From assembly GCF_014822185.1 (NCBI RefSeq), contig NZ_QVLR01000107.1, forward strand, positions 186,001 through 250,000: a stretch of DNA of 64,000 nt. Reading direction: 5' to 3'. Made by a program: the position numbers and the translations under genes. This DNA is from Azoarcus sp. Aa7. Its GTDB lineage: Bacteria; Pseudomonadota; Gammaproteobacteria; Burkholderiales; Rhodocyclaceae. The notes under the pieces are model-generated. The model worked only from the letters and a program-made list of their open reading frames with translations, was not told the DNA's origin and made no database searches. Positions within the stretch are counted from its first letter, which is position 1; every line of letters begins with the position of its first letter. This document shows, one piece after another, positions 15,842 to 25,838 of this stretch.

Positions 15842-17677
15842 TCACTGGACGATGGTCACGAGGCCGGACGAACCATCGACGCGCAGCGTCATGCCCGTCT
15901 TGATCACCCGTGTGGAATGGCCGGTGCCGACCACCGCCGGCATGCCGTACTCGCGGCATACGATCGCGGCGTGGCTCATGACGCCGCCGACGTCGGTGAT
16001 GCAGGCCTTGATCTTGGCGAACGCGGGGGCCCAGGACGGCGAGGTCGTCGGGGCGACGAGGATTTCCCCTTCCATCAGATCGCGGATGTCCTCCGCGCTG
16101 CGGCACACGCGGGCCTTGCCCTCGACGATGCCCGGGCTGGCGGCGAAGCCCTTCATCTCGGTGATGCTGTCGGGATCGGCGACGTCCTGCACCGCGGCCC
16201 ATGCGGAGAGCGAATTGTTGGTCACGCCCCACAGCACGATCGTGAAGGGCTCCTGGATCACCTCCGGCGCGATGCCGATCGCCGGCGGCGGCGCCCACTC
16301 GCGGAACTTCTGCATCACGCCCTTGCGCCATTCGATTTCGGTCGGCCAGGTCGCGGTGCCGCGCGGCTTCACGCCCGTCGCCCAGGCGGTGACGATGTCC
16401 CACAGCGCCTGCTTGATCTCGTCGCGGCGCAGGTACCACACATCCTCGATCTCGGCGATCAGGCCATGTTCCTGCATGATCGCCGCCACTTCGCGCATCT
16501 TGTTCCAGAACACCGAGTGGAACCAATGCTCCACGTAGAACAGGTGGTTCTCGACGTAGGGGAACACCGTGCGCGCGCAACCCAGCAGCTCGTCGAACTG
16601 CTTGCGGTCCTCGTCGTTGTCGATCAGGTCGCGGTATTCCGCAGTGACGCGGTCGCGCTCGGCGCGCACGGCCTCCATCGGCCGGTCGATCGTCACGCCG
16701 TCGCGCAGCTTGCCGATGTAGGTCTGGATGCCGTCGAGCGGGATGTTGAGGTTGTCGTTCCAGCTGCGGTCGGTGTGGAACCAGCCCGTGCCGGACGAGA
16801 TGTTGAACCACGGATAGCGCGCCTTCTCGAACGCCGCCAGCCACTCGTCGCCATGGCGCCGGCCCGCCAGCGCCGCCTTCACGTCGGCCCATTCGCGGTG
16901 GCCGGTGATGACGTCATCGACTTCGAGCTTGACGGCCTTCTTCGCCAGTTCCTTCAGCTCGTCGTCGGACTTGTACATGATCACGTCGATGCCCGAGATC
17001 ATCTGCGTCACGCGCTGCAGCGGAATGCTCGGGAACAGCTTCTGCGTGAAGTCCATGAAGAACACGTAGGCCGCATAGCCCAGGTTCAGGAACTCGAAGT
17101 GGTACTGCCAGCACTTGATGCCGAGGTTGATCAGGTCGTCGTAGTTCTTGATCAGGTGGTAGCCGGTCGATTCGCCGACCCCGTCGGTCACCACCCTCAG
17201 GTCCTCGACCTCCGGCAGGCGCTGAATCTGCAACGCCTCCAGCTCCGCGATCGTGGCCTCCATCTTCACCTTCCACTTCGCTTCGAGCTCGTCCCAGTTC
17301 TTGTAGTAGTAGCCCGCGCGCTCCATGAAGTTGGGCACGCGGCGGCCGATCTCGTCCGCGTCCTTCACCGGCACCGGCGAGATGTAGACGTAACCGTTGA
17401 TGATGCGGTGATCGACGCCGCGCACCGGCGGCACCTGGAAGATGCGGTTGTTGAACTGCGACAGCGCGAGGTACCAGGCCTCGTCCCAGATCGTGTCGAA
17501 GGGGTAGAGCGGCTCCGGGTAGTGCAGGCCGTCGTAGAACCAGAAGGTCTCCTTCTCGTACTGGTTGCGCTCGGGATCGTCGGTGACGAACTGGTACTGG
17601 TACGGATACATCCGCTCCCAACCCTCGGTCCCCGGAATCGTCTTGCCCTTCACGTCGTGCGGAACAGGAAACTTCAT
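15842..17677 (-). CDS. ppsA: Phenylphosphate synthase subunit 1 (phospho-histidine subunit)
   Basis: First committed enzyme of anaerobic phenol degradation; it forms phenylphosphate from phenol and ATP. The 611-residue product (about 70 kDa) carries the PEP-synthase/PPDK swivelling-domain motif GGVMSHAAIVCREYG, and the His falls at residue 569, the number reported for the phosphorylated His in Thauera aromatica. The start at 17677 (MKFPVPHDVKGK) follows GAGGGGACACACG and gives this exact length; the open frame upstream is fortuitous. It is the first gene of the operon, about 75 bases from a sigma-54 promoter. Confidence 0.96.
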   Translation of the reverse strand: MKFPVPHDVKGKTIPGTEGWERMYPYQYQFVTDDPERNQYEKETFWFYDGLHYPEPLYPFDTIWDEAWYLALSQFNNRIFQVPPVRGVDHRIINGYVYISPVPVKDADEIGRRVPNFMERAGYYYKNWDELEAKWKVKMEATIAELEALQIQRLPEVEDLRVVTDGVGESTGYHLIKNYDDLINLGIKCWQYHFEFLNLGYAAYVFFMDFTQKLFPSIPLQRVTQMISGIDVIMYKSDDELKELAKKAVKLEVDDVITGHREWADVKAALAGRRHGDEWLAAFEKARYPWFNISSGTGWFHTDRSWNDNLNIPLDGIQTYIGKLRDGVTIDRPMEAVRAERDRVTAEYRDLIDNDEDRKQFDELLGCARTVFPYVENHLFYVEHWFHSVFWNKMREVAAIMQEHGLIAEIEDVWYLRRDEIKQALWDIVTAWATGVKPRGTATWPTEIEWRKGVMQKFREWAPPPAIGIAPEVIQEPFTIVLWGVTNNSLSAWAAVQDVADPDSITEMKGFAASPGIVEGKARVCRSAEDIRDLMEGEILVAPTTSPSWAPAFAKIKACITDVGGVMSHAAIVCREYGMPAVVGTGHSTRVIKTGMTLRVDGSSGLVTIVQ

Positions 17678-17750
17678 CGTGTGTCCCCTCGTGCTGTAGT
17701 TTTTTGGGTGTGGCCGGACTCGTTTTGTGACCGGTTGCCGGACAGCCATC

Positions 17751-17765
17751 GCAAGCGGTGTGCCA
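17751..17765 (-). promoter_or_regulatory. Sigma-54 (-24/-12) promoter of the phenol operon
   Basis: On the minus strand the sequence reads TGGCACACCGCTTGC, which matches TGGCAC-N5-TTGC exactly, with GG and GC ten bases apart. Transcription would start near 17739, leaving a leader of about 60 bases before ppsA. The divergent gene at 18127 is a sigma-54-dependent activator, which supports the call. Confidence 0.88.
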
Positions 17766-17939
17766 CCACGCCATCGCGCAGTGCAGCAAACGACAATGCT
17801 AATGGAATGTTCAGAGGCGTCGGAATCGCCTGTCGGCGGGGAAGTCGCGCGCATGGTGCAAGTGCGGAAAATTGCGTCGAAAATCGCGCGTTTAGCCAGT
17901 AATCATGCGGGGTTCGGGCTCGCCGCCGTTATGCATGGC

Positions 17940-17995
17940 TTGATCATTTGATGAGTTTTTTCGCTCGTTGCGGAGCGATCTCATCATTTGGTGAA
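17940..17995. promoter_or_regulatory. Two XylR/DmpR-type activator binding sites
   Basis: TTGATCATTTGATGAG (17940-17955) and CTCATCATTTGGTGAA (17980-17995) are imperfect dyads like the TTGATCAATTGATCAA operators of XylR and DmpR. Their centres are exactly 40 bases apart, about four helical turns. They lie some 200-240 bases upstream of the predicted ppsA transcription start, a usual enhancer distance. They also lie about 130-190 bases before the activator's own start codon, so the protein may control itself. Confidence 0.75.
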
Positions 17996-18112
17996 AACCG
18001 CGGTCGGGCCCTCTGCGACGGGTGTTATTGGGCGACTTCCAATCGTTTGACCTTTGTCAATACAGCCCCCTCCGGCGACGCGTAGAAGGTACGATCCAGG
18101 AGGAGACAGCCA

Positions 18113-18126
18113 ATGAGGACCAGGCA

Positions 18127-18130
<4 letters not shown>
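18113..18130 (+). CDS. Five-codon leader minicistron overlapping the activator start
   Basis: ATG AGG ACC AGG CAA TGA encodes MRTRQ. It is preceded by a very strong AGGAGGAG ribosome-binding site (18098-18105) at seven bases. Its TGA overlaps the activator's ATG as ATGA (18127-18130). The activator start itself is 21 bases from that ribosome-binding site, too far for direct use, so translation of the activator probably depends on termination-reinitiation. No in-frame start codon lies closer. Confidence 0.5.
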
Positions 18131-19857
<1,727 letters not shown>

Positions 19858-19858
19858 A

Positions 19859-20326
19859 ATGAGCGCATTGCGCGAACGGGTGCTCGACTACCTGAAGGCG
19901 CACCATTCGATGACCATCGCCTCGCATGGCGAGGAGGGCATCTGGGCGGCGACCGTGTTCTATGTGAACGACGGCTTCCGGCTGTATTTCCTGTCCGCGC
20001 CGACCACGCGCCACAGCCGTAACATCGCTAACGACGGCCGCATCGCGATCACCATCCAGGAAGACTGTGCGGACTGGCCCGAGATCAAGGGCATCCAGGC
20101 CGAAGGGCGGGCGGTTGAAGTCAGCGGCGCAGAGGAAAGCCGCGCGCGCGAGCTCTACGGCGAAAAGTATCCGGTTGTCGGAAAGATCGCCCATGCGCCT
20201 GCCTTCATCGTGAAAGCGCTGGCGAAGGTGCGCTGGTACCGCTTCGAACCCGAAACCCTCTACTTCATCGACAATTCGGCCGGCTTCGGGCGCCGCGAAG
20301 CCGTCGATTGCTGCGACCCGGCGTAG
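19859..20326 (+). CDS. Pyridoxamine 5'-phosphate oxidase-like (split-barrel flavin-binding) protein
   Basis: A 155-residue split-barrel protein of the PNPOx-like superfamily. It begins MSALRERVLDYLKAHHSMTIASHG, with the core WAATVFYVNDGFRLYFLS, TRHSRNIANDGRIAI and a C-terminal strand VRWYRFEPETLYFIDN. Such proteins bind FMN, F420 or haem, and this short form often has unknown substrate. Its ATG starts two bases after the activator stop codon, so the two genes are co-transcribed. A redox or flavin role linked to phenol metabolism is possible but unproven. Confidence 0.8.
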   Translation: MSALRERVLDYLKAHHSMTIASHGEEGIWAATVFYVNDGFRLYFLSAPTTRHSRNIANDGRIAITIQEDCADWPEIKGIQAEGRAVEVSGAEESRARELYGEKYPVVGKIAHAPAFIVKALAKVRWYRFEPETLYFIDNSAGFGRREAVDCCDPA

Positions 20327-20335
20327 CGCCTGCGC

Positions 20336-21571
20336 TCAGCTCTGCTCGGCCAGCATTCCCGCCGGCGACTCCCTGACCGCATCCGCTGCGGGGCACAGCT
20401 CGACCCTGCGAAACGCCCACGCCGCCAGCACGCCGATGCCCGCGAACACGGGGATCAGCCAGCGGCCGCCGTCCCAGCCGCCGAGGGCGGTCGCCAGCGC
20501 AGCGATGGCCGGGACGCCCACGAAGGTGCCGACGTTCGAGCACTGCATCAGGATGCCGTTGGCGATCGCGATGTCGGCCGGCGTGCGCGCAACCAGCGGG
20601 ATTCCCCCCATCGTCGCGGCCGGCAGCACCCCCCCGGCGCTGCAGGCGAACACCGCCGCGATCGAGCGCAACACCGGATCGTAGCCGGCCGTGAACACGA
20701 ACCAGCCGAACGCGCCCATCATGACCATGACGCCGGCGAGCAGCACCCACCGCGGAACGCCCCGCGCCAGCCAGAAATCGGTGGTCAGGTTGCCAAGGAT
20801 GTTGCCGCCCACGGCGAGGGCCGTGAGCCAGGTCGCGCCTTCCCGTGTGTAGCCCATGTGCTCGACCGCGAACGAGGGCAGCCAGGTCGCGATCATGAAC
20901 CAGATCGCTGCATAGCAGCCGAAACACACCCCCATCAGCCACGGCGCCGGCTGCGCGAGGCGCGCGCGCGTGAACATCGCGACAGGCACCGGGCGCGGGC
21001 CGCTTGCCCGTCCCGCCCCGCGGTGGAGGTACAGTGCGAACAGCAGGCACGTGGCGATCGCCAGCGCATTCGCCGACCACAGGCCGCGCCAGCCGTGGTA
21101 TTGGAGGATGTAGGGCGCAACGGCCATCATCAGCCCCATCCCGGCCGGCATGTAGCAGCTCCATAGCGTCAACAGTCGCCTCCGCCGCAGCGGGTTGTCG
21201 GCCGCCGCGGTGGCCAGCAGCGAAGGGGCAGCGACGACCAGCAGCACGAATCCCGCGCCCTCGCACGCCCGCGCCGCGATCAGGGCCAGGCCGTCGGTGG
21301 CCGCCGCGCCGAGTGCCGAGCCCAGCCCGAGGAGCAGCAGCCCCGCCAGGAGCCCGCGCTGCGCCCCGATGCGGGCGAGCGCCAGCCCGACGAGCACGCC
21401 GAGCAGGGCGGCTGCGGCATTGATCGCCGTCGCGATCCAGCCCGCGTGAACGAGGCCCACCCCGAGCTGATCCCTGATCGCGGCGAGTGCCGGAGGCACC
21501 TTGCCGACCTGGGCCGAGGCGAGGCAGCCGGCGAGAAGCGCCAGCGCCGTCCTGCTGTCGAGGGTCTTCAT
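20336..21571 (-). CDS. MFS transporter (CynX/NimT-like)
   Basis: A 411-residue inner-membrane protein with about 12 hydrophobic segments and the layout of the major facilitator superfamily. It includes an ALARIGAQRGLLAG loop between helices 2 and 3 and a basic central loop near residue 190. The family includes CynX/NimT-type exporters. It is convergent with the flavin-binding-like gene (nine-base gap) and divergent from the PyrR-like gene. No substrate can be inferred; a role with aromatic compounds would rest only on nearness to the phenol genes. Confidence 0.82.
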   Translation of the reverse strand: MKTLDSRTALALLAGCLASAQVGKVPPALAAIRDQLGVGLVHAGWIATAINAAAALLGVLVGLALARIGAQRGLLAGLLLLGLGSALGAAATDGLALIAARACEGAGFVLLVVAAPSLLATAAADNPLRRRRLLTLWSCYMPAGMGLMMAVAPYILQYHGWRGLWSANALAIATCLLFALYLHRGAGRASGPRPVPVAMFTRARLAQPAPWLMGVCFGCYAAIWFMIATWLPSFAVEHMGYTREGATWLTALAVGGNILGNLTTDFWLARGVPRWVLLAGVMVMMGAFGWFVFTAGYDPVLRSIAAVFACSAGGVLPAATMGGIPLVARTPADIAIANGILMQCSNVGTFVGVPAIAALATALGGWDGGRWLIPVFAGIGVLAAWAFRRVELCPAADAVRESPAGMLAEQS

Positions 21572-21745
21572 GCAGATCCTGCGGAAGTGTCACGGAATGC
21601 TCGCAGGATGGAAGTAAAACCGTTTGACGTCAAGCAAAAAGCCGGGCGTTCGGCACCGGGGGCGATGACGGTGCGCAGCACTGTGCGAGGGGCGTTATAG
21701 TATTCGCATCGCCTGCGGCATGCGCGGGCCTGCCCGGAGTCGCCC

Positions 21746-22327
21746 ATGGAACGCCCACGTGGAGTGCGGACCTGTCTGTATGACGAGACCCAACTCGAAC
21801 TGGTCCTCGCGGACATGGCGCAAGGGCTCGCCACGCGCCTGGACCGCGCCGATCCCGTCGCGGTCGTCGGCATCCTGCGTCGTGGTGCCCCGCTCGCGGA
21901 CCGGCTCGTCGCCGCCCTGCAGCGCCATCACGGCATGCCGGCGCCGCTACGCCTCGATCTCAGGATCAAGCGCTACGAGGACGACCTGACCTTGCTGCAC
22001 GCCGAGACCCGTCTTGACGAGAATGAGGAACAGCGCGCACTGGACTTGAAGGACTACAGCGTCGTCGTCGTCGATGACGTGCTGTATACGGGCAATTCGA
22101 TGCTGCGGGCGGTGGCGTGGCTGGCGCAGAAACAGCCGCGGCGAATCCTTGTCGTCACGCTCGCGGACCGCTGCGTCACCCGTCTGCCGATTCGCGCGGA
22201 TGTCGTGGGGATCCGCTTGCAGGTCGCTCCGCCGGACGTCGTCGAATGCAACGTGCCGCCCTACGAGCCGACCTTCCGCATCGAGCTGCTGAAGCTCGAA
22301 GCGGCGGATGCTTCGTTGCGGGGTTGA
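21746..22327 (+). CDS. pyrR: PyrR-like phosphoribosyltransferase
   Basis: A 193-residue type I phosphoribosyltransferase. The PRPP-binding loop is VVVVDDVLYTGNS, and the tail VAPPDVVECNVPPYEPTFRIEL and the early VVGILRRGAPLADRL loop fit PyrR and related uracil phosphoribosyltransferases. In Gram-negative bacteria such proteins mostly salvage uracil to UMP, since the RNA attenuation role of Bacillus PyrR is not general. It stands alone here without pyrB or pyrC. The 174-base upstream gap has a TATAGT box near 21697. The symbol is tentative. Confidence 0.75.
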   Translation: MERPRGVRTCLYDETQLELVLADMAQGLATRLDRADPVAVVGILRRGAPLADRLVAALQRHHGMPAPLRLDLRIKRYEDDLTLLHAETRLDENEEQRALDLKDYSVVVVDDVLYTGNSMLRAVAWLAQKQPRRILVVTLADRCVTRLPIRADVVGIRLQVAPPDVVECNVPPYEPTFRIELLKLEAADASLRG

Positions 22328-22354
22328 GCGCCGCGCAGGCGGATAACGTGCATG

Positions 22355-22376
22355 AAAAAGGGGGCCGGCGGCCCCC
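22355..22376 (-). terminator. Rho-independent terminator of the phasin gene
   Basis: On the minus strand a perfect 7-bp stem (GGGGGCC, loop GCC, GGCCCCC) is followed by TTTTT. It lies 45 bases beyond the phasin stop codon. It also sits just after the convergent pyrR-like gene and could hinder read-through from that side. Confidence 0.85.
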
Positions 22377-22392
22377 TGGTGTCGATTCCGCG

Positions 22393-22414
22393 GCAGGCGC
22401 CCCGGGGCGCCTGC
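22393..22414. repeat. Perfect 22-base palindrome after the phasin gene
   Basis: GCAGGCGCCCCGGGGCGCCT followed by GC is identical to its reverse complement. It sits seven bases past the phasin stop and ahead of the terminator, and may protect the 3' end of the mRNA or aid termination. Confidence 0.6.
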
Positions 22415-22420
22415 GCAGGG

Positions 22421-22978
22421 TCAGGCAGCCTTGCGGCTCTTCGTGTTGCTCGCCTGCGCCGTCAGGATGGGCTGCAGCGCGTTGCTGGCCGCGGCCAGAT
22501 TGGTCTCGGCCACGTCGCGGCTGGTCTTCACGAAGCTCTCGTAAGCGGCGCTGGCGTTGCTCATCGCCGTCTTGACCGCATTGACGAAATCGGTGGTGCC
22601 GGCAGGGGCGGTGTGGGCGAAATGCTCCACGAACTCGCCCAGGCCGTGCGCGGCTTCGTCGAACTGGCGGGTGCCGAAGGCAGCGATCTCGCCCTGGGTC
22701 TGGATGAACAGCTCGCTCACGTTGCGGAAGTAGTCGGCGGCCTGTTCCATCGACTTGTTCTGGGTAGCGAGGCGGGACGTGAACTGCTCGCGCAGATCGG
22801 CCTCGACCAGCGGAGCGGCCGTCACCGACACGTATGCGCAGGCACTGCGTGCGGCGTCGATGTTGAGCGCCAGCAGGCGTTCCGTCGCGTTCAGGATGGT
22901 GTCCGCGAGGGACTGGAAGGCTTCGATGTTGCCGTTCGCGGCTTTCGCCAGTTTCTGGGTGGATACAAGGTTGTTCAC
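22421..22978 (-). CDS. phaP: Phasin family protein (polyhydroxyalkanoate granule-associated)
   Basis: A 185-residue, highly helical protein without a signal or membrane segment. It starts MNNLVSTQKLAKAANGNIEAFQSLADTI and ends in an Ala/Lys-rich tail (ASNTKSRKAA), as in PhaP phasins. These coat PHA granules and control their size and number. It is monocistronic with a strong terminator, and GGAGAGC precedes the ATG. No PHA synthase gene is in the window. Assignment to the phasin_2 family rests on composition, helical pattern and length. Confidence 0.85.
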   Translation of the reverse strand: MNNLVSTQKLAKAANGNIEAFQSLADTILNATERLLALNIDAARSACAYVSVTAAPLVEADLREQFTSRLATQNKSMEQAADYFRNVSELFIQTQGEIAAFGTRQFDEAAHGLGEFVEHFAHTAPAGTTDFVNAVKTAMSNASAAYESFVKTSRDVAETNLAAASNALQPILTAQASNTKSRKAA

Positions 22979-23145
22979 GTCAAGCTCTCCTCGGCTGTAT
23001 GTGATCGTGGGCGCTATCGGATCTCCGTCGTTTGGGCGCCCGGTAGTACGGAACAGGCATGCTACGTTGCGGGCATTGCCGGCGACATACGTCTTTCCGC
23101 GTGTTTTGGATACCTTGTTTCAGGTATTTTTCCCCGCTTTGGGGG

Positions 23146-23802
23146 CTATCCGGATATCGTGGTGATGCCGTTGCGGATGGCATATTTCGTGAGCTCTGCC
23201 ACGCTATGCAGGTCGAGTTTGCGCATGATGTTGCGGCGGTGCACCTCGACCGTGGATGCGGCCAGGTGCAGGCGTTCGGCGATGCGTCCCGAGGTGTGCC
23301 CCTCCGCAATCAGCTGCAGTACCTGGCGCTCGCGTGCGGTGATGCGCGGCGTCGAGGTGTCGCGCGGCGTGTTGTCCAGCAGCGCACTCGTGACCGTCGC
23401 GGCGACGTCGGGGCAGAGATAGGTCTTGCCGAGCTGTACGGTGTGGATCGCCCGCAAAAGCTCCTCGCCCGCCTCGGCCTTGGTGACGTAACCGCGTGCG
23501 CCGGCGTTGAGCAGATCGAGCACGAACTGCCGATCCGAGAAGGCTGACACCCCGATGACCTTGATGTTCGGACGCAGGGTCAGCAGGCGCCTGGTCGTCT
23601 CGATCCCGTTCATCGCGGGCATGCCGATGTCTACGCACGCAATGTCGACCGGCTTGTTGGCGACGAGGGCCAGCAGTTCGTCGCCGGTGCCCGCGACGCC
23701 GACGACCTCGATGCCGGGCTCCTTCTCCAGCAGCGCCCGCAGCGCATGCAGGAACATGCGGTGATCGTCCGCCAGGGCGATATGCACTTTCGGGTGGCTC
23801 AT
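23146..23802 (-). CDS. NarL/FixJ-type response regulator
   Basis: A 218-residue response regulator with an N-terminal receiver domain (phospho-acceptor D58 in CVDIGMP, acidic pair in ALADDHRM, Lys in VTKAEAG). The C-terminal LuxR-type helix-turn-helix spans about residues 150-210 (TARERQVLQLIAEGHTSGRIAERL). Its ATG overlaps the sensor kinase stop codon (ATGA), so they form a translationally coupled pair. Target genes are unknown; the nearest candidate is phaP downstream, across a 167-base gap with its own start region. Confidence 0.92.
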   Translation of the reverse strand: MSHPKVHIALADDHRMFLHALRALLEKEPGIEVVGVAGTGDELLALVANKPVDIACVDIGMPAMNGIETTRRLLTLRPNIKVIGVSAFSDRQFVLDLLNAGARGYVTKAEAGEELLRAIHTVQLGKTYLCPDVAATVTSALLDNTPRDTSTPRITARERQVLQLIAEGHTSGRIAERLHLAASTVEVHRRNIMRKLDLHSVAELTKYAIRNGITTISG

Positions 23803-25349
23803 GCCGGCCTCGCGCTTGCGTCATTGGCGGAGCTTCTCGCCCCGCGAGGCTGCTTGCGGAACTCGCCTGCCTGGAGATCGAAGCTGACCCGGATCTCGGT
23901 GCCCCTCTGCGGGTCGGATTTCAGGGCGAATCTTCCGCCGGCGAACTCTGCGCGCTCCTTCATGGTGATCAGGCCCAGTCCCGGCGCCGTGCCGGACTCG
24001 CCGAGCTGGTGGGGATCGAAGCCGATGCCGTCGTCGGCGACCGCCATCAGCAGGCGGTTGTCGCGATTTTCGAGATGGATGCGGACGTTGCGCGCGCGTG
24101 CGTGCTTGGCGCAGTTCGTGAGTGCTTCCTGGGTGATGCGGAAGAGCAGCGACTGGACGTTGGAAGGCAGTTGCATGGTGAAGTGGGTGGTATCCAGATG
24201 CACGGCGATGCCCGTGCGCAGGCCGAACTGCTGAGCGTAGTCCTGCACGGCCGGAATCAGGCCTGCGTAGTCCAGCGTTGCCGGCCGAAGGTTGGTGCAG
24301 ACGTCGCGGATGCCCGTGATGGTGTCGCGCAGCAGGGCCTGCGCGTCGTCGAGCAGCGGTTCGAGTTCGGTGAGGACGGGCGCGGGCAGTGCGCGCGCCA
24401 GGTTCGTGAGCGTGAGCTGCAGTGCCGCCAGATTCGGGCTGGTGTGGTCGTGCAGTTCCGCGGCGAACTTGCGCCGCTCGTTTTCCTGCACGTCCACCAT
24501 GTGGCGCGAGAGCTCGGCGAGTCGCGTCGCGTGGGCGGCACGCTCGATTTCCAGCCGTTTGCGGTCGGAGTTGTCGGAGAGCACCGTCCGGCTCGCGACG
24601 AAACTGCCTTGCGCGTCCAGGATGGCCGTCGAATTGAGCAGTACCGGCATCGACGAGCCATCCTTGCGCAGCAGCTCGATATCCATGTTGCGCAGGACGC
24701 CGGTCCTCTTGAACGTGCGGAACACCTGCCCGAACAGCGCCCGGCTCGCCGGGCAGAACAGTTCGAAGGCCCGCATGTGCCCGACGATCTCTTCACGTCC
24801 ATAGCCCAGCCAGCGTAGCAGGGTGTCGTTGATGCGGATGATCATTCCGTCCGCGTCGAGCGAGTAGTAGCCGCAGGGCGCATTCTGGTAGAGATCTTCG
24901 ATCTCGAAGGTCTTGCGCCGCAGTTCCTGTTCCGCGAGCTTGCGCTCGGTGATGTCCTGCGTCGTGCCGTAGAGCTTGCAGACGCGGCCGTGGTGATTCT
25001 TGACGGGGACGATCGTCGTCGCGTGGAAGCGCTGGGCGCCCGAAGGCAGGAGTACGGACTGTTCCAGTTCCTGTCGCGTGCCGGTGTCGATGGCCTCCCA
25101 GAACGCGGCGCGGGTGTGCTCCACCGATTCCAGCGCGTAATAGCCCAGCGCCTCGTTGAGGTCGGGCGTACCTTGCGCACTGGAGCGCTCGAACAGGCGG
25201 AACAGTTGCGGCGACCAGCTCATCGCGCCGGTGTCGCGATCCAGTTCCCAATCGCCCATGCGTCCGACCGCCTGTGCTTCGTGCAGGCGAGCCTCGCTTG
25301 CGCGCAGAACCTCTTCGGCATTGGGCGGGTCCGGAATCTCCCGGGGCAT
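23799..25349 (-). CDS. PAS-domain sensor histidine kinase (NarX/DegS-type kinase core)
   Basis: A 516-residue cytosolic kinase with two PAS/PAC units (about residues 25-135 and 150-265, each ending in the DITERK or DNSDRKRLE PAC signature). A HisKA_3 dimerisation helix follows with H300 in RRKFAAELHDH, then an HATPase domain (NCAKHARARNVRI, VADDGIGFDPHQLGESGTAPGLGL). It has no membrane segments, so it senses an internal signal such as redox state or a small ligand. The ATG at 25349 is chosen because upstream codons lack similarity to the family. Coupled to the regulator at 23146. Confidence 0.9.
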   Translation of the reverse strand: MPREIPDPPNAEEVLRASEARLHEAQAVGRMGDWELDRDTGAMSWSPQLFRLFERSSAQGTPDLNEALGYYALESVEHTRAAFWEAIDTGTRQELEQSVLLPSGAQRFHATTIVPVKNHHGRVCKLYGTTQDITERKLAEQELRRKTFEIEDLYQNAPCGYYSLDADGMIIRINDTLLRWLGYGREEIVGHMRAFELFCPASRALFGQVFRTFKRTGVLRNMDIELLRKDGSSMPVLLNSTAILDAQGSFVASRTVLSDNSDRKRLEIERAAHATRLAELSRHMVDVQENERRKFAAELHDHTSPNLAALQLTLTNLARALPAPVLTELEPLLDDAQALLRDTITGIRDVCTNLRPATLDYAGLIPAVQDYAQQFGLRTGIAVHLDTTHFTMQLPSNVQSLLFRITQEALTNCAKHARARNVRIHLENRDNRLLMAVADDGIGFDPHQLGESGTAPGLGLITMKERAEFAGGRFALKSDPQRGTEIRVSFDLQAGEFRKQPRGARSSANDASARPA

Positions 25350-25838
25350 TACAACCTCACTGCGAGCAAATCGACGCAGGGGACACAAAGACGCACGGCA
25401 CGGCGCCCCGATCCGCACGCACAGGGGCATTCGCGTGCGCGCCTTGAGGCGGTGCGAAATCCGGAGGTGTCAATATCATTCTAGTGTGCAGGCGAAGAAT
25501 ATTTATAAGAATTGCACTCGTCCAAAGCACTCGATCGGGTCTCCTGCCGATACGTTCGCCGCAGCCGGAAGATACGGGCGTGACACGCCTGCGGTCGGCA
25601 GTCCGGGCCCAACCGTATCATCTTCAGCATCGGGAACAATCTGCGCCTGTGCGCCACGCACCGTCTTGCGAGCGGGGCACGGCCCGCGGGGCGCGTTCCG
25701 TCGTCATCCTGACGGCATGGCCGAAACTGACGTCTATGCCAGATTTCGAAGCGGTCGATCATACCGGCGGGAGTATCTCGGACCTATACCCGGAACCCTG
25801 TACCAGTATGTAACGTAAAGTTTCGCGCGGGTCGCGCT
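25350..25838. other. 489-base gap with no supported gene
   Basis: Lies between the sensor kinase and mnmC, both on the minus strand. An AT-rich patch around 25488-25515 (AATATTTATAAGAATTG) is the likely promoter area for the kinase. A 93-codon minus-strand open frame (25481-25762) has a basic, low-complexity translation without recognisable motifs, and I do not accept it as a gene. Confidence 0.5.

Noticed and set aside
18022-18126. GTG at 18022 as the start of the phenol activator
   Set aside because: It would add 35 residues unlike any XylR/DmpR N-terminus. The ATG at 18127 gives the family length, and the strong ribosome-binding site at 18098 sits far downstream of this GTG.
23110-23150. 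Hairpin TCCCCGCTTTGGGGG as a terminator for the NarL-type regulator
   Set aside because: In the direction of the regulator the stem is followed by A residues, not T residues.
25481-25762. Minus-strand 93-codon open frame in the gap before mnmC
   Set aside because: No ribosome-binding site of note, no recognisable domain, and a basic, Arg-rich translation typical of non-coding GC-rich DNA.
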